Shown: piece by piece, positions 16,119-23,335 of the stretch
Position numbering within the stretch: position 1 is the stretch's first letter
Layout of the letters: the number at the start of each line of letters is the position of its first letter
From: a bacterium
GTDB lineage: Bacteria; Cyanobacteriota; Vampirovibrionia; Gastranaerophilales; Gastranaerophilaceae
DNA: 43,814 nucleotides
Reading direction: 5' to 3'
Assembly (NCBI GenBank): GCA_017652265.1
Contig: JAGCBH010000051.1
Location: 1 to 43,814 of the forward strand
Made by a program: the position numbers and the translations under genes
The notes under the pieces: model-generated
Database searches by the model: none
Seen by the model: only the letters and a program-made list of their open reading frames with translations
What the model was told of the DNA's origin: nothing

Positions 16119-16484
16119 TTATTCTACACTATCTTCTTCTTTTATTGATTTCAAAACCATTTGAGCCATTTCTTGCGCAATCATTCTTTGAGTGCTCTGA
16201 GGACAATTTTGCAGCATATTCATTGCCGTTTTCAAAGTTGAATCAATATCGTACCAGCGGCTGTTACGATTATCCTCCAGGCTTAAACCGACAGCATTTA
16301 AAATATCGTCAACGGTTTCGCATTCTCCGTCTTCAATATTGTGTTCAATAATTATTTTGATAAGATTTAATGCAATCTTAATTTGAGTTTCATCATCAGA
16401 TTGTTCCAAAATATGAACGGCATTAGACAAAATCGGGTCTTTATCATACCATCTGCGCTGTTCGTTGCTGTAAACCTCTTTCAT
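16119..16484 (-). CDS. soluble protein with two tandem RWYDxD repeats (121 aa)
   Basis: Two copies of one unit are visible. Copy 1 is RRWYDKDPILSNAVHILEQS followed by DDETQIKIALNLIKIII (about residues 10-46). Copy 2 is SRWYDIDSTLKTAMNMLQNC followed by PQSTQRMIAQEMAQMVL (about 75-111). The shared pattern is RWYDxDxxLxxAxxxLxxxxxxxQxxIAxxxxxx(I/V), probably a helix pair. The ATG at 16484 has AGGAGTG upstream; a longer reading adds 11 unsupported residues. Function unknown. A conserved WYD at each unit start could form a binding surface. Confidence 0.75.
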   Translation of the reverse strand: MKEVYSNEQRRWYDKDPILSNAVHILEQSDDETQIKIALNLIKIIIEHNIEDGECETVDDILNAVGLSLEDNRNSRWYDIDSTLKTAMNMLQNCPQSTQRMIAQEMAQMVLKSIKEEDSVE

Positions 16485-16595
16485 AATAAACACTCCTAAA
16501 TCAACTGTCTCCCACAACAGATTATATCATAATATGGTATAAAAGTCTATAGTATTAGGTAATAAGGTCTCTTTATAATTTAAATCAGGTGAAAC

Positions 16596-17006
16596 TTAAC
16601 ACCAAAATGACATGTTATAGCGTTTATTGTCACCAACATAAGCTTCAGCTGCCAAGGTTAATTCAAACCAATTATCGTCAGCTTCTTTTTTTCTTTGATT
16701 ATAATCTTTATCTAATTTATTTATAGGAATGGCCATAAGAGATGCATAATATCTCTCACGAGCTTCAGTCCAACGCCGTTCTGATTTTTGAGCCTGAAGA
16801 GCTAGTTCTTCTTTGCGTTCTGCTAATGAGCCTTCTATTCTTGTTTTATTTGCGCAAAGTTCTAATCTTAACAAAATCCTTTTTATTTCGTCAGGAGATT
16901 TACCAATTATACTTTCAGGAGGTGCAATAGCATAAGAAGTTCTTTCTGCAGGAGAAAGACTGTTGTACAAATTTATATATCTTTCTGTATCTATATCTGT
17001 ACCCAT
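16596..17006 (-). CDS. hypothetical protein, charged and helical (136 aa)
   Basis: The N-terminus (LYNSLSPAERTSYAIAPPES) looks like a small folded segment. It is followed by a long charged helix or coiled coil (about 45-110, with many Lys/Glu/Arg) and a short tail YVGDNKRYNMSFWC. AGAGGATAA precedes the ATG. No family recognised and no membrane segment. It is a single gene between the RWYD protein and a divergent pilin, with about 110 bp of non-coding DNA after it and 150 bp before it. Confidence 0.65.
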   Translation of the reverse strand: MGTDIDTERYINLYNSLSPAERTSYAIAPPESIIGKSPDEIKRILLRLELCANKTRIEGSLAERKEELALQAQKSERRWTEARERYYASLMAIPINKLDKDYNQRKKEADDNWFELTLAAEAYVGDNKRYNMSFWC

Positions 17007-17121
17007 AGTTATCCTCTTGATTTCACGTGTATATACATATAAAGTATATATTCTTAAAAAAATTGCCTTTTTCCCGCACGAAAATTAAGTTTTGTAAAGA
17101 ATAGCCAAAAACCGAAATATT

Positions 17122-17130
17122 TGTTATAAT
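17122..17130 (+). promoter_or_regulatory. extended -10 promoter of the second pilin gene
   Basis: TGTTATAAT (17122-17130) is an extended -10 of the TGnTATAAT type with no good -35. It is followed 13 bp later by GTGAGGAG, the ribosome site for the ATG at 17157. Confidence 0.5.
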
Positions 17131-17156
17131 TTGGGGGTAAATGTGAGGAGAATAAA

Positions 17157-18020
17157 ATGTTTATAAAAAAATCGTCATTCACACTTTCCGAAATACTTAT
17201 AACCCTTGTGATTATTGGTATTTTGGCAATTGCTATAATTCCGCAGACTTTTGGTAATATAAGAACCGAAGCGTCAAAGGTAAAATTCCGCAATACTTAT
17301 ATTCAAATGCAAAAGTCATTAAATGCGGCTTTGCAGTCTGACGGGGTAAGCTTCTTAGCTATAACAAAAATGGAACACGAAAATAATAATGACAATGCAA
17401 GAACAAATGTAGAAGATTTTATAAAAAAATATTTTGGTGGTGCTCTTGTTGAAAGAAGTGATTCCGCCAATAGCGGTATAAGTGTAACTACGGGCTCCGG
17501 CATGACCGACTACAGTACCATTGCTCAAACTTACAAATTGCCAAACGGTGCTCATTTCTTGATACCTGTTGTAACCCAGGATATTATTGAAGATGAAGAC
17601 GGCAACGGTTGTATAGAGCCTCGCCAAAATCAAGATACAACAGCATTGTGCGTTGCATATATAGATATTAACGGTGAAAAAGCGCCAAACGTAAGTTTGG
17701 GAACGATATTAAAGGGCAGCAGCAAAGGGGCATTCTCAGGTGACGATGTAACCGGTGCCTGCATGGCTGTAGAGGGTTCTGCGTATTCGGTTGTTTTTGA
17801 TTTAAGGCATTTTTGCCAAGTTCCGGAAGGGGTAAATTTTGATATTTATCCTGTAATTTTGTCCGATAACGGTTTGAGACCTTACAGTAATGTTGTTGCT
17901 CAGATGGTTGACGGTGCGCAGAGTCTTGCTGCTCAAAATGATACAAACACCGATCCAAATGTAATTCAAGCAGAAGTAGAAAAACTTGAAAAGACAAAAG
18001 AAGAGAAATTAGATGAATAG
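17157..18020 (+). CDS. type IV pilin-like / pseudopilin protein (287 aa)
   Basis: The prepilin leader MFIKKSS is cut before FTLSEILITLVIIGILAIAI, leaving the Glu5 and hydrophobic helix typical of type IV pilins and type II pseudopilins. The body has CVAYIDINGEKAPN, a form of the D-x-N-G-x-K-x-P-N loop found in all pilins in this window. The tail ends in a Glu/Lys-rich helix (QAEVEKLEKTKEEKLDE), unlike the others. It has GAGGAG upstream and a TGTTATAAT promoter. A TPR gene follows 29 nt later and may be co-transcribed. Confidence 0.82.
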   Translation: MFIKKSSFTLSEILITLVIIGILAIAIIPQTFGNIRTEASKVKFRNTYIQMQKSLNAALQSDGVSFLAITKMEHENNNDNARTNVEDFIKKYFGGALVERSDSANSGISVTTGSGMTDYSTIAQTYKLPNGAHFLIPVVTQDIIEDEDGNGCIEPRQNQDTTALCVAYIDINGEKAPNVSLGTILKGSSKGAFSGDDVTGACMAVEGSAYSVVFDLRHFCQVPEGVNFDIYPVILSDNGLRPYSNVVAQMVDGAQSLAAQNDTNTDPNVIQAEVEKLEKTKEEKLDE

Positions 18021-18049
18021 GGTTTTTAATAAAAGGAAAGAAGAGATTT

Positions 18050-19108
18050 ATGGCAGATAAAAATTTGAAAAAACAGATTGATGAAGCGGTTCTTGCAATG
18101 GCGAAGGAACCAAAAAATCCGGAAAGATATCATGAATTGTCAGAACTTTATCTTATGGATGAAAACTATGACAAGGTAATGTCAGTTTTGGAAAGTTTAC
18201 TTGCGTTTAAACCTGATGATGAGCGGGCATTAATCGGAATGGGAACAATGTGGTATTACGAAAAAGATTACAGAAAATCTTTGCAGTATTTTAATCGAGC
18301 CCTTGATATTAACCCTAAAAATTATCTGACATATTTCAATATGGGTAATGTTTTTGCAGAATGGAAAAACTTTCAGAAGTCCCTTTTCTATTACAACAGG
18401 GCAATTGACTTGAATTCTCAAAATGCTGAAATATACAATGCTATCGCTCTTTTGTATCAGGATTTTGAAGAATACGTAGAGGCAAAAGCGTACTACGAAA
18501 AGGCGCTGTCACTGGATCCAAAGAACCTGACGGCACTAATTGACATGGGTAATGTTTGTTTCAAACTTTGTGATTATGAAACAGCACTGGATTTGTTCAA
18601 GCGTGTTTTTGCACTTAATCCTGACTGCAAACCGGTTGCGATTTGTATAGGTAATACTTATACAATTATGGGTAAGAAAAAAGAAGCATACAATTGGTTT
18701 GAACGTGCATTGTTGATGCCTGAAGATAACTATAAAGCATACATTTGCTACGCAATGGCATTGTCAGAGTTTGAGGAATATGACATTGCGCTTGGTATGT
18801 ACGGCAAAGCAATGGAATTGCAGCCTAAAAATACAACGGCATACGTTCTTTTGGCAAACTTACATTCAAACTTTAACCATCTGAATGAGGCTTTGAGACT
18901 TTACAAAGAAGCATTACAAATAGATAAAAATAATCCTGAAATATATATGTTACTTGGAAACGCTCACTATTTAAAAGGTGAATTGGAAAGTGCATTAGGG
19001 GCATACAAATCCGCAATGAACATAGCGCCTGAAAATGATGAATATAAACTGATTTACTTCCAGGTTCTTGATGAATATTCGGATAAAGTTCATAAGGCGG
19101 TTGCTTAA
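18050..19108 (+). CDS. tetratricopeptide repeat protein (352 aa, soluble)
   Basis: From residue about 20 to the end, nearly the whole protein is TPR. At least eight 34-residue units are visible, for instance YRKSLQYFNRALDINPKNYL, FQKSLFYYNRAIDLNSQNAE, YVEAKAYYEKALSLDPKNLT and LNEALRLYKEALQIDKNNPE. There is no signal peptide or membrane helix, so it is cytoplasmic and works by protein binding. It lies after a pilin gene and directly before a Tic20-like membrane gene (2 nt), which suggests a role at the membrane, but no specific partner can be named. Confidence 0.9.
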   Translation: MADKNLKKQIDEAVLAMAKEPKNPERYHELSELYLMDENYDKVMSVLESLLAFKPDDERALIGMGTMWYYEKDYRKSLQYFNRALDINPKNYLTYFNMGNVFAEWKNFQKSLFYYNRAIDLNSQNAEIYNAIALLYQDFEEYVEAKAYYEKALSLDPKNLTALIDMGNVCFKLCDYETALDLFKRVFALNPDCKPVAICIGNTYTIMGKKKEAYNWFERALLMPEDNYKAYICYAMALSEFEEYDIALGMYGKAMELQPKNTTAYVLLANLHSNFNHLNEALRLYKEALQIDKNNPEIYMLLGNAHYLKGELESALGAYKSAMNIAPENDEYKLIYFQVLDEYSDKVHKAVA

Positions 19109-19110
19109 GG

Positions 19111-19515
19111 ATGGAAGAAAAAACTGCTTTAGACAGAATTATTGCGGCAATATCTTATTTAACATTCGGTTTTGTCGGCGGAATTTGGTGGATAATATGC
19201 GCTATCCGTAATAAATACCTTTCTCCGTTTTTGAAATATCATATAATCCAAAGCATATTTATATCGTTTGCTTTATATGTTGCAAGTCTGATATTGGGAA
19301 TGCTGATAGAAATTCTTGATATTGTACCTTTTGTTCAAATTTTGGTAAGGCAGTTGTATTTTATATTTAATACGCCTGTATTTATGAATTATTCGGTTAT
19401 TCAGCTATTTATTTATATCCTGTGGGGATATCTTGCGCTGACTTCTGTTTTGGGAATGTATTCATATGTTCCTTGGGTTTCCGGTATAATATCAGAAATT
19501 ACAGGGCGAAAATAA
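19111..19515 (+). CDS. Tic20 / DUF4870-like membrane protein
   Basis: The 134 residues form four hydrophobic helices. The pattern ALDRIIAAISYLTFGFVGGI, then KYLSPFLKYHIIQSIFISFA, then a long second half is that of Tic20-like proteins (cyanobacterial relatives of the chloroplast import channel subunit) and of DUF4870. In both, a P-F-x-x-(Y/F)-H-x-x-Q-(A/S) stretch follows the second helix. It starts 2 nt after the TPR gene and is probably translated with it; dapB follows 10 nt later. The family match is by pattern only. Confidence 0.6.
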   Translation: MEEKTALDRIIAAISYLTFGFVGGIWWIICAIRNKYLSPFLKYHIIQSIFISFALYVASLILGMLIEILDIVPFVQILVRQLYFIFNTPVFMNYSVIQLFIYILWGYLALTSVLGMYSYVPWVSGIISEITGRK

Positions 19516-19525
19516 GAGGTGAAAT

Positions 19526-20278
19526 ATGATAAAAGTCGGAGTATGCGGAGCATTAGGTAAAATGGGGCAGGAAGTTTGTCGTGCCGTCAATAACGCTGAA
19601 GACATGGAGTTAACCGCCAAAATTGATATAGCAGGCGGGGAAGGTGTTTATAAATCGCTTGAAGATGCAGTTAAATCCGAAAAAATTGACGTTATAGTTG
19701 ATTTTACAAGACCTGATGTAATATTTAACAATGCAAAATTTTGTCTTAATAACGGGATAAAAACAGTTATAGGCACTACCGGACTTAACGATAATCAGAT
19801 AGACGAACTTCATAAACTAAGTGATGAAAAGAAAGCCGGTTGCATGATTGTTCCTAATTTTTCAACGGGAGCGGTTTTGATGATGATGTTTGCGCAGCAG
19901 GCGGCAAAATATTTTGATAACGCTGAAATTATTGAGCTTCACCATAACCAGAAAAAAGATGCGCCGTCAGGTACAGCAATAAAAACAGCTAAGATGATGT
20001 CTGAAGCGAAGAATACTTTTATGAAAGGTAACTGTGCTGAAACGGAAACAATAACAGGCTCAAGAGGCGGAACATCATACGCTGATATACACATACATTC
20101 TGTCAGAATGCCGGGGTATATTGCATCACAGGAAGTAATTTTCGGCTCAAGCGGTCAGGTATTCAAAATCCGCCATGATTCAATGGATAGAACGTGTTAT
20201 ATGGACGGCGTTTTGAGAGCTGTAAGACACATTGTTTCAAAAAATGATTTCGTTTACGGACTGGAAAAGATTTTGTAA
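19526..20278 (+). CDS. dapB: 4-hydroxy-tetrahydrodipicolinate reductase
   Basis: DapB (250 residues) reduces hydroxy-tetrahydrodipicolinate with NAD(P)H on the way to meso-diaminopimelate and lysine. The Rossmann loop GVCGALGKMGQEV, VDFTRPD, IGTTGL and the catalytic ELHHNQKKDAPSGTAIKTA with its His and Lys are all present. RGGTSYADIHIHSVRMPG and a QVFKIRHDSMDR end complete the family pattern. AGAGG precedes the ATG. Its stop is 1 nt from the convergent ribbon-helix-helix gene. Confidence 0.96.
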   Translation: MIKVGVCGALGKMGQEVCRAVNNAEDMELTAKIDIAGGEGVYKSLEDAVKSEKIDVIVDFTRPDVIFNNAKFCLNNGIKTVIGTTGLNDNQIDELHKLSDEKKAGCMIVPNFSTGAVLMMMFAQQAAKYFDNAEIIELHHNQKKDAPSGTAIKTAKMMSEAKNTFMKGNCAETETITGSRGGTSYADIHIHSVRMPGYIASQEVIFGSSGQVFKIRHDSMDRTCYMDGVLRAVRHIVSKNDFVYGLEKIL

Positions 20279-20279
20279 A

Positions 20280-20426
20280 TTATTTACTATGTGTTTTTAC
20301 ATATTCTTTAATTAATGTTGTGCCAAGATTACCTGCAGTTCGGTTTTGTTCGGATGCAAGTTTTTTAAACTTTTCAAAAATATCGTTATCCACAAGTAAT
20401 ACAAATCTTTTTTTGGTTTCTGCCAT
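20280..20426 (-). CDS. ribbon-helix-helix DNA-binding protein (48 aa)
   Basis: The sequence MAETKKRFVLLVDNDIFEKF then KKLASEQNRTAGNLGTTLIK is a minimal Arc/CopG-type fold: a beta strand (KRFVLLVDN), helix A (DIFEKFKKLASEQ), the N-R-T-x-G turn, and helix B. These proteins dimerise through the strand, which inserts into the major groove. I chose ATG 20426 because GGAGATAAT precedes it and the fold begins there; the longer reading runs through the operators. It is divergent from the 65-aa helical gene at 20541, and repeated 10-bp words lie over both promoters. Confidence 0.8.
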   Translation of the reverse strand: MAETKKRFVLLVDNDIFEKFKKLASEQNRTAGNLGTTLIKEYVKTHSK

Positions 20427-20455
20427 ATTATCTCCAATGAGGTTATGTAATAATG

Positions 20456-20528
20456 TTACAATTTTATTGCAATTTAGTTGACATATCAATTGCAATTTAA
20501 TTACAATAAACTTATAACTAAATTGTAA
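20456..20528. promoter_or_regulatory. divergent promoters covered by five TTRCAATTTA-type operator words
   Basis: Direct copies are TTACAATTTT (20456), TTGCAATTTA (20467), TTGCAATTTA (20490) and TTACAATAAA (20501). They lie as two pairs, each 11 bp apart, with 23 bp between the pairs. A fifth, inverted copy AACTAAATTGTAA (20516-20528) mirrors TTGCAATTTAGTT (20467-20479) with one change. The plus promoter is TTGACA (20478-20483)-N18-TACAAT (20502-20507). The minus promoter is TTGATA-N17-TAAAAT, on 20489-20484 and 20466-20461. Tandem words one helical turn apart are the usual target of ribbon-helix-helix dimers, such as the one encoded at 20280. The binding is inferred. Confidence 0.72.
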
Positions 20529-20540
20529 TAGGAGGAAATT

Positions 20541-20738
20541 ATGGAAGAAACAAAAAATTTGGTAACACTAAACGAGGAGATAACAATAAAATTATATGAG
20601 GCAGTAGATATACTGAATGCGTTGGATGAAATTGTTGATGGGCACAGAACAATTGAACCGTTATTAAGATTCGTTAAAACGAATGTATCTAAAGCGTTGG
20701 ATGCTGCAGAAGAATGTAAAACAATAATTTGTGATTAA
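20541..20738 (+). CDS. small helical protein of unknown function (65 aa)
   Basis: Two predicted helices (ITIKLYEAVDILNALDEIVD and LLRFVKTNVSKALDAAEECK) are separated by a GHRTIEP turn. AGGAGG precedes the ATG. It has no recognisable family. It is divergent from the ribbon-helix-helix gene and its promoter lies among that protein's putative operators. In size, helix content and position it resembles the 77-aa protein at 2257, without clear sequence identity. It ends 1 nt before the convergent DUF151 gene. Confidence 0.65.
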   Translation: MEETKNLVTLNEEITIKLYEAVDILNALDEIVDGHRTIEPLLRFVKTNVSKALDAAEECKTIICD

Positions 20739-20739
20739 A

Positions 20740-21252
20740 CTATTGATCATTTTCAAAATGGTCATTATCTTTGAGCATTTTTGAAAAGTCTGACGGCTTG
20801 ATGCTTTGGACAAATTGTTTAAATTCCTGAGCTTCTTCTTCATCTTTAGCGGAATCTGTTGAAACAGAGCCATTTGCAAGAACATTTGCCGATACAAAAA
20901 TCGGAGCATCAACACGTATTGCAACAGCAATTGCATCAGACGGACGTGAGTCAATTTCAATAGTTTCGCCGTCTTTTGTTATAAAAAGTTTGGCATAATA
21001 GGTTTCTTCTTCAACATCGTTGATTTCAACTTTTTCTAACTTACACCCTGTTTTTTCTATGATGTCAGGGATAAGATCGTGTGTCATAGGTCTCACGACA
21101 GCAAGGTTTTCTATTTTTCTGATTATGGCGCTTGCTTCGGCTGAGCCTATCCATATAGGAAGTGCCCTGCGGTTGTCTTTGTCGTGCAGAACAACTATCG
21201 GTGAACCTGTTCTTGTATCAAGTGCAATACCCATAACTTTCATTTCAATCAT
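20740..21252 (-). CDS. bifunctional nuclease (DUF151) family protein
   Basis: This 170-residue protein carries the DUF151 pattern: MKVMGIALDTRTGSPIVVLHDKD, RALPIWIGSAEASAI, the (R)PMTHDLIPDI helix, and ETIEIDSRPSDAIAVAIRVD with the conserved S-R-P-S-D-A-I. Members have been described as nucleases acting on DNA and RNA, but their role in most bacteria is unclear. The tail after about residue 135 is Glu/Asp-rich and variable. ATG 21252 follows AGAGGTTTTT; an upstream in-frame start has no ribosome site. Confidence 0.88.
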   Translation of the reverse strand: MIEMKVMGIALDTRTGSPIVVLHDKDNRRALPIWIGSAEASAIIRKIENLAVVRPMTHDLIPDIIEKTGCKLEKVEINDVEEETYYAKLFITKDGETIEIDSRPSDAIAVAIRVDAPIFVSANVLANGSVSTDSAKDEEEAQEFKQFVQSIKPSDFSKMLKDNDHFENDQ

Positions 21253-21356
21253 TGCGAAAAACCTCTGTAAAACTAATTCTGAATACATTATAGCGTAAAA
21301 AGAAGAAAATTAAAGACTTGTCAAAATATTTTGTTTATAGTAAATTAAGTTCACAA

Positions 21357-21442
21357 GCCGGAGTGATGGAACTGGTAGACGTGCCAGACTCAAAATCTGG
21401 TGAGGCTCACACCTCGTGTCGGTTCGACCCCGACCTTCGGCA
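21357..21442 (+). tRNA. tRNA-Leu (anticodon CAA)
   Basis: Acceptor GCCGGAG (21357-21363) pairs with CTTCGGC (21435-21441), discriminator A. The anticodon arm is CCAGA-CTCAAAA-TCTGG, giving CAA, which reads UUG. There is a long variable arm, as expected for Leu, and a T arm with GGTTCGACCCC. It is 86 nt long and CCA is not encoded. Confidence 0.96.
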
Positions 21443-21480
21443 AATAAAACAGGATACCAAAAGGTATCCTGTTTTATTTT
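21443..21480. terminator. bidirectional terminator after tRNA-Leu
   Basis: A perfect 16-bp stem, AATAAAACAGGATACC (21443-21458) with its complement (21463-21478), loop AAAA, and T-rich ends on both strands. It serves the tRNA on plus and the convergent gene at 21479 on minus. Confidence 0.9.
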
Positions 21481-22111
21481 ATATTTGTTTTTTTATTCTG
21501 AATATTTCAATAAAGGAACATTTTTGGAGAGTTTTTTTCACATCTCCCTCATAACTATATTTTTCAAAAAAGAGATTCGTATCGGAAAATTTGTCCAACA
21601 TAAAGATATTTTTGAATTCAGACTTATAGCGAATCAAAGTTTCAGGAACATAATCAGCAAATCCTAACCATGGATCAATAATGTATGGTTTTTTACCATT
21701 TTCAACATATAAGGTAACATGATCAAGGTATTCACCTGCTATATTTCTGATGTGTACCAAATGAATGTTTTTAATATTTTTCAAGTAAGCAAAAATCATT
21801 CCCAAATCGCACATCTCAGAACAGTTCCCGATTTTAGTTCGTTTTAATATTTTTAAGAAATTCAGTATTTTTTCGTCACTATTTGTAGAATTATTAAAAG
21901 GATTAAGAACACCAAAAATTTCTGCTCTTGTGAGTGATAAATATTCGTCTGCTTTTTTTAATGCTTTTTCGTACAGCGGTGCCATGTGCAAACCGCCTAA
22001 TTTAGAAGTCGAAAGCATAGGATATTTTCTTGCAACTAATCTTGCAATATCGTCAGCTCGCCGAATTTCAATATTTCTTGCTTTGAATGATACGTTATTG
22101 ACTTCAAGCAT
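21479..22111 (-). CDS. tagged protein with a Cys-His-Asp papain/transglutaminase-like triad (210 aa)
   Basis: It begins MLEVNNVSFKA, the short leader shared by many genes here. The centre has IGNCSEMCDLG with Cys97, EYLDHVTLYVE with His131 and YIIDPWLGF with Asp146. The order and spacing (about 34 and 15) match the Cys-His-Asp triad of papain-like and transglutaminase-like enzymes, including deamidase and protease effectors; I infer only the superfamily. There is no signal peptide or membrane helix. ATG 22111 overlaps the stop of the upstream gene by 8 nt, so the two are translationally coupled. Substrate unknown. Its stop is within the tRNA-Leu terminator. Confidence 0.65.
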   Translation of the reverse strand: MLEVNNVSFKARNIEIRRADDIARLVARKYPMLSTSKLGGLHMAPLYEKALKKADEYLSLTRAEIFGVLNPFNNSTNSDEKILNFLKILKRTKIGNCSEMCDLGMIFAYLKNIKNIHLVHIRNIAGEYLDHVTLYVENGKKPYIIDPWLGFADYVPETLIRYKSEFKNIFMLDKFSDTNLFFEKYSYEGDVKKTLQKCSFIEIFRIKKQI

Positions 22112-23318
22112 TATAATATCCGTTTTCAATTAAAAATAGGTTTATTTGGGTGAGCCGTAAGAGTTCATCGTGAGAGCAAAGAGTTGCACCTGTTATCATT
22201 TTTTGAATATAAACAAGTCTTTCTAATTCATCATTAAATTTTTCGCTCTTAAATAATTCAGGTCTTTGTTCAATAGCGGAAAGTATTTTCATAAGACCTT
22301 CCTGAATATCTTTTTGTTCATAATGATAATAATATAAAATACTGCCAAAACTGTCGGCAAATTTTTCGTTTTCGAACAATAAAGGGTTCTCAAATGCTTT
22401 AAAGGCAAATTCTTTTACTTCCTGTGTTGTTATGTTATTCAATATTCCTGCAAGACTGTGTTTAAAATATTTTGTTTCAAATAATTCAGGTTTTGAACTT
22501 ATTCTGTCGATTACATCAAGTTTTATATCGGCATATTGTTTTTTATTTGAAAATTCACCAAAACAATCCTTTGAGAAACCGCTGTGCCAGTGATTTTGGT
22601 CATCAAGAATATCAGGATTTTCAAGTATTTTCAAAGCAACTTTCAGACCATATTCTGTATTTATATCTTTCAGCATCTGTATAATAGCAACTTCTTGTGT
22701 ACCCGAAAATGTTTTTAAATCTTTATATTCGTCAAGTTTATTTAACATTTTGAGTTTTATATTTTTTACTTTTCCATTGGTTGCTGTTCTTGCTACATTG
22801 CCAATACCATATTCGGAGGCATAATCGTATGCTTTTAAGAACCATGGCATTTTAAGCATTCTTAATGCAACTTCGGCTTGATTTTTGTCTGTAATATCAC
22901 TACCTGTACTATATTGATTTGTCATATTTTTAACCGTTTTCATGTATCTTTCATCATTATATTCTTCCGGATTTTGCATCATGTAATCAAATAACTGAAC
23001 TTTCCATTTATTAATTTGTTCTTCATCAAGATATTTAAACGCTTTAAAATCATCTTTGCGGGAAATGATTTCTGACTTTTTCGCTTCAAATTCTTCATCT
23101 GTCAGGTCTTTTATTTGAAAATCAGCTAAATCGTTCTTTTTTTTACTTTTGGTATTAATGGCTGCTAAAACGATAACTGCGCCGCTAAGTGCTGTTGCGG
23201 TTGTTTTAATTTCAGGTGCAATGTTTTGAATAACTTTGTTTGTTCCTTTTGTAACACCGCCGTTAAAATTAATTTTATTTATACAATTTGTATTTGTAAT
23301 AGGTAAAATTTTCATCAT
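22104..23318 (-). CDS. tagged helical-repeat protein, paralogue 1 (404 aa)
   Basis: The leader MKILPITNTNCINKINFNGG is nearly the same as in the next gene upstream. A short hydrophobic stretch (about 40-55, ALSGAVIVLAAI) comes next, then DLTDEEFEAKKSEI and a long all-helical body. In the second half a degenerate unit of about 35 residues recurs, each with a P-(E/L)-L-F-x-x-(E/K)-x-F core: KPELFETKYF, NPLLFENEKF, RPELFKSEKF. This resembles HEAT/ARM-type solenoids but I cannot name a family. AAAGGATAA precedes the ATG. It lies 17 nt after its paralogue and overlaps the triad protein by 8 nt. Confidence 0.7.
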   Translation of the reverse strand: MMKILPITNTNCINKINFNGGVTKGTNKVIQNIAPEIKTTATALSGAVIVLAAINTKSKKKNDLADFQIKDLTDEEFEAKKSEIISRKDDFKAFKYLDEEQINKWKVQLFDYMMQNPEEYNDERYMKTVKNMTNQYSTGSDITDKNQAEVALRMLKMPWFLKAYDYASEYGIGNVARTATNGKVKNIKLKMLNKLDEYKDLKTFSGTQEVAIIQMLKDINTEYGLKVALKILENPDILDDQNHWHSGFSKDCFGEFSNKKQYADIKLDVIDRISSKPELFETKYFKHSLAGILNNITTQEVKEFAFKAFENPLLFENEKFADSFGSILYYYHYEQKDIQEGLMKILSAIEQRPELFKSEKFNDELERLVYIQKMITGATLCSHDELLRLTQINLFLIENGYYNA

Positions 23319-23335
23319 TATTTATCCTTTTTATT

